Of a stretch of 64,000 nucleotides of DNA, positions 10,760 to 20,708 are shown piece by piece. The notes under the pieces were generated by a model. That model did not search any database. It was not told where the DNA came from and was given only the letters and a program-made list of their open reading frames with translations. Origin of the DNA: Incurvaria masculella (lineage: Eukaryota; Arthropoda; Insecta; Lepidoptera; Incurvariidae); NCBI GenBank assembly GCA_946894095.1, contig OX335655.1:17794001-17858000 (forward strand). Reading direction: 5' to 3'. Each line of letters opens with the position of its first letter. Position 1 is the stretch's first letter. The position numbers and the translations under genes are program-made.

Positions 10760-12568
10760 ATGGCAGATGACGAAGAGAGACAGCAGCAGCGGATGTTAGA
10801 AATATTTGGAAGAGTGGAAACTCCACCATTGCCTGAAGAAGAAGATAGTGATGACTCTCTCGATGATCCTGATTATGTGGAGAATCCTTCGATTACTGAT
10901 TCGGAATCGGAAGATTCGACGGATGCTGAAGAATTGCTGGATCTTGAAAATGTTGTTCCTGCCCACGTCCAAGAAAATACTCCCACCGGATACGTAGGAA
11001 AGAATGGATTTCAGTGGTCTGCACAAGGACGCCCCGCAAACACAAGGATACCAGCCCACAATATTCTAAGAGGTATTTATGGGTTGCTAGCTCCTGCAAG
11101 AGAGTTGGGTACTAATCCTGATCCTGAAAAAATTTGGAACCTTTATTTCACTGGCCCTATTTGTCACGAAATTCTCACCTGGACGAATGTACACCTCGCA
11201 CGTTCGAGAGAAAAATATAGGTCTGCCGATAATTCTTCCTACAAGGACTTAGACTATCTAGAGTTGAGAGCACTTATGGGACTTTTGATGTATGCTTCAA
11301 TATTCAAATCTGGACACGAAGACATGGAGTCCCTTTTCAATACGGATGATACTGGTCGCCCAATTTTCAGATCAATCATGTCACTGAAACGCTTTAAGGT
11401 TCTTTTGCAAAATCTCCGGTTTGATAACCCTCGTACAAGGAATGAACGAAAGCAAACGGATCCAGCGGCTCCTGTTTCTAAAATTTTTTATATGTTTGTA
11501 AGAAACTGCCAAGAAGTTTTTGCTCTTGGTTCTACAGTCACAATCGATGAAATGCTAGTTGCATTCAGAGGTCGATGTAAATTTCGTATTTATATGCCGA
11601 AGAAACCAGCGAAATATGGTATAAAAATTATGTGCCTCTGTGATGCTACGACCTCATATTTTTATAATGGATATATTTACACTGGAAAAAACAGTGATGG
11701 CATAGGCCTACCTGATGCTGAGCGTGCTCTAGCAGTGCCTACACAGTCTGTGTTGCGACTTGTAAAAAAAATTGAAAATACCAACCGTAACATCACTGCT
11801 GATAACTGGTTTTCCTCCATTCCACTTGCAAACGAGTTGCGAAAGAGAGGTTTGACATACGTGGGCACATTAAAAAAAAATAAAGCAGAAATACCTCCTG
11901 CATTTTTGTCAGATAAGACTCCTTGCGATCCGACCGAAAAAAGGAAGGCAGGATCATCACTGTATGGCTACACGGAAAATATTACCATGTTGTCACATGT
12001 CCCTAAGCCAAAAAAAACTGTAGTGCTTATTTCCACGATGCACCATGATGCATCCATTGACTCAGTTGGAAAGCCTGAAATCATCCGTTTTTATAACAAA
12101 ACAAAATCCGGCGTCGACCTCCTTGACATGAAGTGCGCAACCTATTCATCAGCTAGAAAAACCAGACGTTGGCCGATGGCTGTATTTTTTCAGATGTTGA
12201 ACATTAGCACTATAAATGCAAATATCTTGTACAATTGCTATGCAGACACCCCCGATATTCGCCGGCTAGAGTTCATGAAGATTTTATCGAAGAGTCTTGT
12301 TGTTCCACACATGAACCGACGTTTGAAAATGCCAAATTTGAGAAGCAATTTGAGGACCGCGATAAAGCGAAGTGTACCTGAATATAATCCGGAAGAAACT
12401 CAACCTGGACCTTCCTCCGAAATATCTGATAAATTGGAAACGAGAAAGACATGTAGACTGTGTCCGTACACTAAAAAAAGGAAGACTGCATACAAGTGCA
12501 TCAAATGCTCTCAAGCCATTTGTTTGGAGTGCTCAAAAAAGGTGTGCAACCAATGTGCACTAAAATGA
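10760..12568 (+). CDS. piggyBac-family transposase, 602 aa
   Basis: Intronless, intact DDE transposase that cuts and pastes its own element at TTAA in the nucleus. Residues 1-65 are acidic (DSDDSLDDPDYVEN), usual for the family's variable N-terminus. The catalytic aspartates I assign are D263 in TIDEMLVAF, D348 in ITADNWF and D453 (with D456) in SGVDLLDM; all are present. Residues 565-599 form a cysteine-rich cross-brace zinc finger, C-x2-C-x11-C-x2-C-x4-C-x2-C-x4-C-x2-C, which binds the subterminal repeats in studied members. The start is the ATG at 10760, about 490 bp from the left end; the stop is followed by AATAAA 132 bp later. Length is close to typical (about 590-600 aa). No frameshift or stop is visible. 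Confidence 0.96.
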   Translation: MADDEERQQQRMLEIFGRVETPPLPEEEDSDDSLDDPDYVENPSITDSESEDSTDAEELLDLENVVPAHVQENTPTGYVGKNGFQWSAQGRPANTRIPAHNILRGIYGLLAPARELGTNPDPEKIWNLYFTGPICHEILTWTNVHLARSREKYRSADNSSYKDLDYLELRALMGLLMYASIFKSGHEDMESLFNTDDTGRPIFRSIMSLKRFKVLLQNLRFDNPRTRNERKQTDPAAPVSKIFYMFVRNCQEVFALGSTVTIDEMLVAFRGRCKFRIYMPKKPAKYGIKIMCLCDATTSYFYNGYIYTGKNSDGIGLPDAERALAVPTQSVLRLVKKIENTNRNITADNWFSSIPLANELRKRGLTYVGTLKKNKAEIPPAFLSDKTPCDPTEKRKAGSSLYGYTENITMLSHVPKPKKTVVLISTMHHDASIDSVGKPEIIRFYNKTKSGVDLLDMKCATYSSARKTRRWPMAVFFQMLNISTINANILYNCYADTPDIRRLEFMKILSKSLVVPHMNRRLKMPNLRSNLRTAIKRSVPEYNPEETQPGPSSEISDKLETRKTCRLCPYTKKRKTAYKCIKCSQAICLECSKKVCNQCALK

Positions 12569-12753
12569 AAACTGAGCATTGAGGTTGTCTTACAAGATAA
12601 CATAACATATAATTTTTGTGTATTTTTTTGTGCAACCCAAGATTTTTTTATTTGTGTTCTCATGACGTCCAAAGAAATGATCTCTTAGAATGTATGCGAA
12701 ATAAACGACTTCTGATTGAAAAAGTTGTTTTTTTTAACCTTTTACTGAAATAG

Positions 12754-12768
12754 CGGTCTGAAAGACCG
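12754..12768. repeat. piggyBac subterminal palindrome, right side
   Basis: CGGTCTgaaAGACCG followed by ATATTGCC lies about 30 bp inside the right terminal repeat. It is the single right-hand counterpart of the four left-hand copies, giving the left/right asymmetry known for piggyBac ends. Confidence 0.8.
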
Positions 12769-13057
12769 ATATTGCCTGTAACGTATAAAAAAAGGATGTT
12801 ACCCACAAAGGGTTAATGAAAAAAAAATTTTTTTTTAATTCTTTAGTTATAATTTATCTTTAAACCAGTGTATTTATATCGTATTAAATAACAATAGTCA
12901 TCTTTTTTATGGATTTCGGTTTTGATTTAAGTTTTGTCATGCGTTGCGCAAAAAGAACTACACAACAAACTATATGATTTCACCTATTGGAATAAATAGG
13001 TAGGGGCCTCCAGGAATTTGCTGCCCTAGGGCCTCCACACCTTTCAATCCGGCCCTG

Positions 13058-13065
13058 GACTCAGA
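13058..13065. repeat. Right 8-bp target duplication of hAT-like element
   Basis: GACTCAGA pairs with GCCTCAGA at 10149-10156 (7 of 8 identical). Confidence 0.6.
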
Positions 13066-13084
13066 GATTAGGAACCTCGAAGCA

Positions 13085-13230
13085 ATCTTAGCGGACACAG
13101 AATAGCAGACCGCGGCGGCGCGGGGCGGGTGGCGGCGGCGGCGGCGTGTCGTCGGAGGCATGGTGTCGGAGGCGGCCGCGGTTGCGGTGGCGGCGCGGCG
13201 CGGCGACCGCGCCGGGCGACCTTCGGAGAA
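13085..13230. other. CpG-dense GC-rich block
   Basis: A run of CGG/GCG triplets far above local GC content. Open frames occur in several phases because stop codons are scarce, with Ala/Arg/Pro-rich translations of no recognisable family. It could be a CpG-island fragment or part of the LINE upstream of the 9822-10148 fragment. Confidence 0.4.
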
Positions 13231-13790
13231 AGCGTCCATACTGGTCTGACCACTCACGTCGGCCAAAACGGCTCCTTGTCATCGCCAAAAGTCAACGAAC
13301 ACTCGCCGCAGTGGGACCACGTAACATTGTTTTTTCCGGGTCTTAATGCTAATAATAATAGGTGGAAACGAGCCATGGGATGAAGTCACACATGCAGTAG
13401 AAAGGGCCTGATAGCACCTGATATCAATCAGTTCCATAAGGGCGTATGAGAGCATATTTTATTATTATTTAACGAAAAATAATTACTCTTTCTTTTGGAA
13501 TTTAAAACATCAATGCATTAATGGTGTCTGGCTATTTGCTGGTGTCTAACTATTTGAAACACTGATTTGAAACATAACGGTAAATACATACAGAACAGCT
13601 GGCATGGCTTTTTTTGGTTTTTCTGAGCACCTTTGGTCCCCAGCACAGCCACTCATACCGTTTTTTCATAAACTCCTTTTTAGGCGACTTGGCTGCTTTG
13701 AATTTTTCGCAAGAAGTGTAATCTTTGGCCGTTGTCTAGTTACAGATAGGATCTAGGATGTAGGCAACTTGTTGGTTATTAAAAAACTTA
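13231..13790. other. Spacer, nothing recognised
   Basis: No coding domain or repeat shared with the rest of the window was found. Confidence 0.3.
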
Positions 13791-14449
13791 GGAACTTTGC
13801 ATATTTTGGTTATTATGCAGTTTGAGGGCTTTTGCGAAAAACGATGGGATTTTTTTTTCCCCCATGAAGCTGTTTATTGTTTATTTTATTGTTTATTATA
13901 TATTACTGTTTATTTACAAATGATATTTCATGGGGGGAGGCAGACATTTCCCATAAATTCCCATAAGCGTTTGCAACCGACATGCGCCATCCCGACATGG
14001 ACCAGTTAGGTTAAGGTTAACTTATAAACTTTGGTTATTTTTTTATGGAGCACGAAAAACCTTTAGTAGGTATTACAATAAATATATGTTTTAATCGCGA
14101 TGAATGAGTCTAAAGAATTTCCCAGCGCCGCATATGTTGCAAACGTAGTGCAATTTGTTAACAATTGTTTTCTGTATGTGAGTTTCTGTATCAGGGTTTG
14201 CATTGGGGTTGTGTCTGTGTTTGTAAGGGAGGACCCCCCCCCCCCCCTCCCGAGGTACGAGTCAAAATATTCGATTTTTTTTGAAAAGTTTAAAACACCT
14301 TAATTTATGTATTTTTTTTCCTCCTCCCATGGAATATCATTTGTTGCAATCAGAGCAACAAGTTTCCGAAGAAAAAAAAATCCCATCGTTTTTCGCAAAA
14401 GCCCTCACACTGCATAATTACCCCTATTTTTTATGCAAAGCTACGTTCC
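13791..14449. mobile_element. 660-bp TIR element, non-autonomous
   Basis: Left 13791-13859 and right 14371-14449 are inverted repeats of about 70 bp, best matched over GAGGGCTTTTGCGAAAAACG and the following GATGGGATTTTTTTTT. CTTA flanks both ends (13787-13790 and 14450-14453), a possible 4-bp target duplication. The interior is low complexity with a C14 run at 14234-14247 and no credible frame. Confidence 0.6.
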
Positions 14450-14453
14450 CTTA

Positions 14454-14842
14454 ATCAAACATACAATGAGCATGTTAAAACTACCGTACCCCAATCAGTC
14501 CAAAGCCTCAGTCGGAAGCACACCATCATTTACCAATTAAACCAATCACGGACCGCAATCAATTCGCCGAACCCACATACCGCTGGATCGTACACGACAA
14601 CTATAAACCGTAATCACTTGTATCTTACTTATAGCGACGTTACACCATTGGCCAAGTTGCAATCTGCCGAGGTTCGTAGCTGTCAATCGTTGATTTATGT
14701 TGATCAATACTATCTGCGCTTTATTACCCAAAATTCGTCTTTTGTCTCACTCTTTAAAAGAAAATTGTAATACGCAAACAATTTGGAAAGAAACGCTTTG
14801 ATTACACATGCCATGGAGCAGGTGTGCACTTTTTACACAAAC
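14454..14842. other. Spacer, nothing recognised
   Basis: No coding or repeat signal noticed. Confidence 0.3.
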
Positions 14843-15104
14843 AAAGGGTGAAAGACGGAACCCTACTACTAAGCCTCCGCTGTCCGTCCGTCCGTCCGTC
14901 CGTCCGTCACAAGGCTGCACCTCATGAACCATAATAGATAGGCAGCTCAAATTTTCACAAAGTGTGTATTTATATTGCCGCTATAATAAAAAATAGATAA
15001 AATAAAAAAATAAACCCATACAAAAAATGTATTTTTTGTGTTAAATATTGTATGATGGTACAGAGCCCTTCATGTGCGAGTTCGACTCGGCTTGGCCGGT
15101 TTTC
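14843..15104 (+). repeat. Family A copy 1
   Basis: 5' end decayed; retains GGAACCCTACTAC, (CCGT)n, CAGCTCAAATTTTCACA, a degenerate GGTACAGAGCCCTTC and the CTTGGCCGG terminus. Probably a non-autonomous Helentron-type element (inference given under family A findings). Confidence 0.8.
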
Positions 15105-15464
15105 GTATTTCTTACACATTCCAGCAAGAAAAGAATATATTGTAGAGTATAATGGTTTGAGAGCTATTCACCAATAAAGGATGAAAGAACTCCTGTATGA
15201 TATTCCGACCAACACCTATATAGAACCAAATATTGCTAACAAAATAATGAAAACTACTATAGTGGCAAATGAAAAACATGCCGAGCTAGATGCATGCCGA
15301 TAGCTAGGCTATGGCTACGAGCCAACTTGGTCAATAATGTGTCACCGCCATATAAGCTATTGCATAGGCGGTAGCAGCTTAGATAAGCCGTAATGGATAG
15401 TAAAACGGGAAAGCTGTTGGAAAAGCGCTTCACGATGAAAGTTCCGAGCGAAGTCAGCACCGAA

Positions 15465-15787
15465 CTGAGCTGCTAGTCCTAGTTGTCACCTAAACTGGCG
15501 TTAACGGAACTTCAAAGTTCCGTAAAAACGTCATACTCCATACAATTTGTTGCTAGATATTCTGTGGTTTTACTTCTTCAAGCTGTCAAAGTCAAACTCG
15601 TACTTCCGATTTGTATGAAAACGCGGAGTCGGCGTAAACGGGAACGTTGAGTAAGCTGTCAAATCAAACTCGGACTCGCAAATGGCCCACTGCGCGCACT
15701 CTTCAATTTCTCCATACATTATAAAACGCCAGTCGATAGGTTTGGCGTAAACGCCAATTTAGGTGACAACTGGGACTACGGGCTCAG
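15465..15787. repeat. Family D single unit
   Basis: 323 bp with imperfect inverted ends (CTGAGC, TAGTCC, AGTTGTCACCTAAA and their complements). The interior has AAACGCGGAGTCGGCG and AGCTGTCAAATCAAACTCGG as in the dimer at 4847-5582. No coding capacity. Confidence 0.75.
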
Positions 15788-16087
15788 ATCAACATGCACC
15801 AGTTTTAATAGCCAATATCTATCTAGCCTTGGCACTAGCTGACTTGAGATGTGAGGTGCTATGAGATAGCACGAACTAGGTCGGTTCAGGGTCGAGTGGT
15901 GGACGCAATAAGGTGTGATTTATGGTGTTGAAGAAAAAACGGCATCTCGAGTAACCACGTGTCTTATGTGGCGAAGTCAATGCGTAAATCGTAGGTGTGA
16001 ATGAAGTGTGTACAAAGCAGGTTATACTAACCATAATTATATATAATACTAACCATAAATTGTGCACTCTTACCTTAATATCTTGTC
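15788..16087. other. Spacer, nothing recognised
   Basis: No coding or repeat signal noticed. Confidence 0.3.
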
Positions 16088-16338
16088 GCGGAACCCTGTT
16101 ACTAAGCCTCCGCTCTCGGTCCGTCCGTCTGTCACAGGGCTGTATCTCATGAATAATAGGTAGGCAGCTGGAATGTTCAGAGTGTGTATTTATTTTGCCA
16201 CTATAACAACAAATAGGCAAAATAAAAAAATTATAAAAATTAAAGAGGGGCCAGAAAACGTGTTTTTTTGTGTTCAATCTTGTACGATGGTACGGAACCC
16301 TTCGTGTGCGAGTCCGACTCACACTTAACCCGGTTTTT
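16088..16338 (+). repeat. Family A copy 2
   Basis: Lacks the first 25 bases; contains ACTAAGCCTCCGCT, a short (CCGT)n, GGTACGGAACCCTTCG and the terminal hairpin, with a damaged CACACTTAACCCGG end. Confidence 0.8.
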
Positions 16339-16990
16339 GACTCAACGAAGGGTCACCATTAGTTCAATGATAGCATGTTCATATACAACCTGATGGTGAA
16401 AAGAGTACATATCATCACATGTGTACAAATACATAAAACAGTAGATAAAATTACCTTAGGTGTGAGCACCCTAGGGTAACTTAGCGCGATGGTAAGTAGC
16501 CTATTATACGGAAATACAAACCACATCGTAATCGGGTAAGTTGTTCTTAACTTATAAGCGGTCATACAGGCAGAACGACAGACCTACGCCAGGTGTGTAC
16601 TGTATAAGAGTTAGTGATGAGAAAAGCTATGATAAAGATTATATACCAGAATATAGTTTACGCAACGGAGACCTTATCTAAAACAAGTCCTCTTTTAAAA
16701 GCCGGTGTCTCAGGCAGGAATGAATCCCCTCTAAAAGTGAACCCCTGTTTACAGTAATTTGACACTAATTATGTCGTTTTATGATCATAAATCAAGTTGA
16801 ATACCAAACAAGGCGGCCGACAAAGTGAATGGGAGGTAGATTCGAGTGCTTCGAGTTGTATAAACAAAACCGAGACGCGTCACCGCCGCTCCGTTGACAA
16901 ACTGCCATAATAATAATAGGTGGTAGGTACATACTCTTTTATTACATCTTATATTATATTACATTACGAGCTCCAAACGAGGTTTTCTCT
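16339..16990. other. Spacer, nothing recognised
   Basis: No coding or repeat signal noticed. Confidence 0.3.
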
Positions 16991-16994
16991 TTAA

Positions 16995-17536
16995 GGTGGC
17001 CCAACCCGGCGGCCTCAACTCATTTGCGGGCACGGTACAAAACCGTGCTGTTGCGCTCTGGGACCTTCTCTGTTTCTAAGAATAAGACAGGCTCCGTTAT
17101 GAGGAAGATGCAACCTGTCCACAAAAAAGACAATGTGCATAGTGTATGATTTGGTAAGATTTACGAACATTTTAATTTCAAAACGACTTATAGCTAAAAG
17201 TAAACCACGACCGCTGTAGTAAAAAATCTAACAAAAACCAAATAGATTATAAATCTTGATTAAACAAGCTATGTCTGATGACTAATCTTTTTAAGATGTT
17301 CTTACTTTATCATTGCGTAATCCACCTCCAAAGTAATTGTATAAAACGCGCGAAAAATCCGAACTATCGGACGTTATAACTTGGAAACCAAACACAATTT
17401 TACAATGCCAATGGTCATCAGACATCTAGTTCAATCAAATAAAGCTATATTGAGCAAAATTTTGGATCTCTGACAAGAAATATAGGCGTGATCTTCTTTC
17501 CCCTTTTGTATGGGGAAATGAGCGGGTTGGGCCACC
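16995..17536 (+). mobile_element. Family C TTAA MITE, complete (542 bp)
   Basis: Starts GGTGGCCCAACCCGG, ends CGGGTTGGGCCACC (14-bp perfect inverted ends) and is bounded by TTAA at 16991-16994 and 17537-17540. No coding capacity. Same length as the copies at 27036 and 51600. TTAA targeting suggests mobilisation by a piggyBac-, Kolobok- or Sola-type transposase; the ends do not match the piggyBac at 10269. Confidence 0.85.
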
Positions 17537-17660
17537 TTAATTTAAGATTCCGAATATAAAAACAGACTCCAAGATGTCTAGATAATAGAGTGTCTTGGAG
17601 CTCATGGGCGTGGGGATTTACTTCATGAGTTCGACCGGTGATGCGTGACATTCTTTTTTA

Positions 17661-17945
17661 TGTTTTTTTATGTAAATGGACATGGATGGCTAATACTAAA
17701 CTAGCCGTCAGATATTAGCCTAACACACCACATAGGAACTAGGTGCTATGCCAGGACCTCCCTTATATTGCTCGTCTACGTTGAACTGAATGGAAAACAT
17801 GGACAATTTTCATTGCCGCTTCGACCATCGTTCGTTCAATGCGATGGTACCAACCCAGGCGGGATTAGCCCTACCACCTGGTAAATAAAGAAGGAGACCT
17901 ACAATTTTACGTGGCATCCAAATCACGGCCAGCCTAAACCGAATC
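17661..17945 (-). repeat. Family B SINE, variant with 5S-like region
   Basis: Contains GACATGGATGGCTAATAC, CATGCCAGGACC-like, GGACAATTTTCATTGCCGC and CCAACCCAGGCGGG family words, then the CACGGCCAGCCT variant at the promoter end. Transcription would run right to left. Confidence 0.75.
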
Positions 17946-18068
17946 GAAATTCGGTAGAGCTGATTTCTGACGAATCAGTCGATTGCTTCGAAATGACCCC
18001 GCTGGTAAGGCAGTGGGTGGCTTCCCTGCCCTACGATTCTCAGCTTTGGGGTTTCTACTCATACACCC

Positions 18069-18293
18069 CTAAAGAGCCGGCGCGGGTAGATCCGTAGACA
18101 ACATGGGCACTGGGGCGGCGACGGCTAGGCGCGCCGAGTGGTGTGGCTCGCAGGCCGTGGCGCGATCGCGATGGCGTTGTTTATTAGTCTTACTTTTTCT
18201 GGGAGCAGGTGCACTCGGAGTTTCGCAATAAAAAGCTTGATCGGGGTGGCCCGCCATCAACTGCAGTCCCAGAATGGGGGTCCAGTAGCGCAT
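18069..18293 (-). CDS. Unidentified 74-codon open frame, probably repeat-derived
   Basis: ATG at 18293-18291 opens a frame with an LGLQLMAGHPDQAF segment, then a basic Lys/Arg-rich stretch (RKSKTNKQRHRDR) and a Pro/Ala-rich C-terminus. The local sequence is GC-rich compared with neighbours. I do not recognise a family with certainty; it reads like a transposon-borne fragment seen repeatedly in moth genomes, but that is recall. Confidence 0.25.
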   Translation of the reverse strand: MRYWTPILGLQLMAGHPDQAFYCETPSAPAPRKSKTNKQRHRDRATACEPHHSARLAVAAPVPMLSTDLPAPAL

Positions 18294-19069
18294 GTGCTAG
18301 CTATTGGTTGTGAAAACGTCAATTAATTGCCGGCTTGGTGACTGTTGCGAGTGTTGCACCTTACAGTGAAAGCAAGCATGGCGTCCCCTATATCATATAA
18401 CAACTAATGGACTTTCCAATAGGCCATGAATGCATTATTAACCCATTATCCGACCCATTAATTGTTATATAAAAATATTGTTGAACTACTCATTAAATGG
18501 CCTCCAGGCATGATTTTCTTCAGTCTTACATTAATCTCATCCACCAGTCTCCATGTAAGTATTTAAAAGCACAGCACCCCTGATACCCTCATCCCAGTTA
18601 AAGACATTAATTAGTGGATTTTATTTCAACAAAATAAAGTTCACAATTCTCACAATCCTTAACTGCTATTTTTTCAATCTTATCTTCTAAAACATAGGTT
18701 AATAAAGTTTACAAATGTACTTATAAAAAGCATTATTATATTATAATTTATTTAGACATGTTATCTTACGGCGCAATCTGTAAGGCCCGTCACGAACAGT
18801 AATTTTCTACACTATGTTCAATCCGTTAAGAAGTTAATTGACCCATGGCCGATGCGCTTATTATGTCTGAACTTAAATGCCTATTGAGACGATTGAGGTA
18901 AAAATTTTACAAAAGAACAACAAGATACGCGGATATGTTTTATTTAAACAATTTAAGCATATTTGTATTTTATTTATCATCGATAGACAGCTCGCTGCAC
19001 TCGTAATCGTCATATTTCCGTATTTAACTTTTAACTTTTATTCAGTTCCTGAGATCCGTTGTAATGTTT
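18294..19069. other. AT-rich stretch, nothing recognised
   Basis: No coding or repeat signal noticed. Confidence 0.3.
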
Positions 19070-19372
19070 AGGGTTCCGTACCCAAAAGGTGAAAACGGAA
19101 CCCTATTACTAAGCCTCCGCTGTCCGTCCGTCCGCCCATTCTTCGGTCTGTCACAGGGCTGTATCTCATGAACCGTAATAGGTAGGCAGCTGAAATTTTT
19201 ACAGAGTGTGTATTTATTTTGCCGCTATAACAGCAAATAGGTGACATTTTTAAAAAATAAAAATTTAAGGGAGGCCCCATACAAAAAAACGTGATTTGTT
19301 TGTGTTAAATCTTTTACGATGGTACGGAACCCTTCGTGTGCGAGTCAAACTCGCACTTGGCCGGGTTTTTTT
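19070..19372 (+). repeat. Family A copy 3, near full length
   Basis: Begins AGGGTTCCGTACCC, carries a short CCGT tract and GGTACGGAACCCTTCG, and ends in hairpin plus CTTGGCCGGG and T-run. Confidence 0.9.
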
Positions 19373-19479
19373 GTTCTGAAGTATTATAGGAGTATCATTT
19401 GAAGTCTTCGAATTAATTTAACCAACCGTCTACTAAAAGAAGTTGCTTCATTTCTTTTACACTTAACTCATCAAGGTCA

Positions 19480-19951
19480 ATGGGATGCGGGAAAATGACA
19501 TTGTTATTTTGTAAGTGGGCAATGCAGGTTCAAATGCTGATGTGAACATATTTACGAAATGTGTAAATTATGTAGTAGACATGTGTGGACGCAAAAAAAT
19601 AAATTATTTATTAGTTCCCTGTTGTATGTGCCACCTTTCACAAATAATTCGCACAACATTAATGCTACTGCCTATAGAACTAATACAAATATATATACAC
19701 TTACAAACAGTGTACCAAATACTACTTTCCTAGATTTAAATTCACTATTGAGACCATGTTATAACAATCATGGAGCTCTTAATAACCTGGGACTAAGAGC
19801 CCTTGCACACCAAATTCAAAATTGTAATTATGTTATGAAAACATCCAATTTAGCATTCATTCCATTGGATGCAAATGCAAACGAAAATGTGCAATCTGAT
19901 ATACATAAAAATAATGGTTCTTTTTTATATTCGAATCTCGTTCTCTAAACG
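19480..19951 (+). pseudogene. SGNH-hydrolase-like domain remnant, transposon-borne
   Basis: Two plus-strand frames in sequence read ENDIVIL, stop, VGNAGSNADVNIFTK and then, after a frame change, KLFISSLLYVPPF, NTTFLDLNSLL and NHGALNNLGLRALAHQI. The order of a hydrophobic strand, a G-x-N-like block, a second strand, Asn-rich turns and an H-x-x-x-x-x-G helix is that of the SGNH/GDSL esterase fold, although key residues are altered. Esterase domains are known in ORF1 of some CR1-type LINEs. The remnant lies about 100 bp upstream of the LINE-type 3' end at 20045-20217, same strand, so both may belong to one element. At least one stop and one frameshift are present. Confidence 0.4.
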
Positions 19952-20044
19952 TGTCCAACCGACAGTGAACAAAAAAAATAATACAAAGTTTCATGTTAAT
20001 TTAGTGTTTTACCTATGTTTTTGTTAAAATAATTGACAAACACT

Positions 20045-20217
20045 TTTGTAAACTTAGACTAAGTGGACGTTGAAAAAAAAAACAGCGGAGTTTCTTTTCA
20101 GTTCCTCTTCGCTGTGTTTTGTTTTGCTGAACTGGCCAATGCTAAAATATGACAAATCCGAGTGCAGTGTACTGTCTATGGATGATGAATAAACAATACA
20201 ATACAATACAATACATC
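20045..20217 (+). repeat. LINE-type 3' end, copy 2, with (AATAC)n tail
   Basis: Homologous to 3988-4145 in the opposite orientation. Ends with GATGAATAAACAATAC and four or five AATAC units, a typical non-LTR tail containing AATAAA. Confidence 0.55.
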
Positions 20218-20708
20218 TGGCTAGAAACGGTTTGCAAAGTTTAAGCATTCGTTCGTAATTATTAGGGTTATCTGTCATGTTAAAGGTCCTCAAAACGTCT
20301 TCATATGTTTCCCTGTGTTTATTTGAACCGTTCCCGGAAAAACATTTCCGTGTTTTCCATCCCATGAAAGGTCAAGTCATAGCAAATACATAGATGCGTT
20401 TTTGGCTTATATCATGGCAGTAGTTGTAGTATTTTAGAAATTCATGTACGTTTAAAAAAATCATGTAGATATAAACTGCATTAAAATTAAACAAAAATAG
20501 TGCTAATTCTTAATAGGCAGACATACATAAGGACAGACGCCAGTCGTTATATTTTACATTAGTTTAAGTGCAGAGATTACCTGTTATATATGCGATTTCA
20601 TAACGAGAATAAATTATATTATGTACTGTAACGTATTTTGACACTTTCCTAAACAATGGCCATTCGAATCTCCATTTGAGATAACAATATTTTTTTTTGG
20701 TATTAATG
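20218..20708. other. Sequence downstream of the integrase-OTU frame
   Basis: No clear coding domain. A minus-strand frame at about 20365-20230 shows no recognisable family. The 3' border of the integrase-OTU element was not found here. Confidence 0.25.

Larger units (their letters stand above)
10269..12812 (+). mobile_element. Complete piggyBac-like transposon (2,544 bp)
   Basis: Perfect 14-bp terminal inverted repeats CCCTTTGTGGGTAA (10269-10282) and its complement (12799-12812) are bounded on both sides by TTAA (10265-10268 and 12813-12816), the obligatory piggyBac target. The element holds one intact transposase frame, subterminal palindromic repeats on both sides and an AATAAA at 12700-12705. 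With perfect ends and an unbroken frame it could be autonomous and recently inserted; activity is inference. Confidence 0.95.
10157..13057. mobile_element. hAT-like MITE carrying a piggyBac insertion
   Basis: The left end CAGCGCCGGATTTAAGGA and the reverse complement of the right end, CAGGGCCGGATTGAAAGG, agree at 14 of 18 positions and are flanked by near-identical 8-bp repeats. Without the piggyBac (10269-12812) and one TTAA the host element is only about 350 bp and has no coding capacity, so it is a non-autonomous hAT-like MITE. CAGGGCCGG-type ends are common for hAT elements by recall; no transposase is present to confirm this. Confidence 0.6.

Noticed and set aside
10269..12812. The resident piggyBac as the mobiliser of the family C MITEs
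   Set aside because: Both use TTAA, but the terminal repeats (CCCTTTGTGGGTAA versus GGTGGCCCAACCCG) and subterminal motifs do not match.
13088..13383. Arg/Ala/Pro-rich frames in the CGG-repeat block
   Set aside because: Low-complexity triplet composition gives open frames in several phases on both strands, and no domain is visible.
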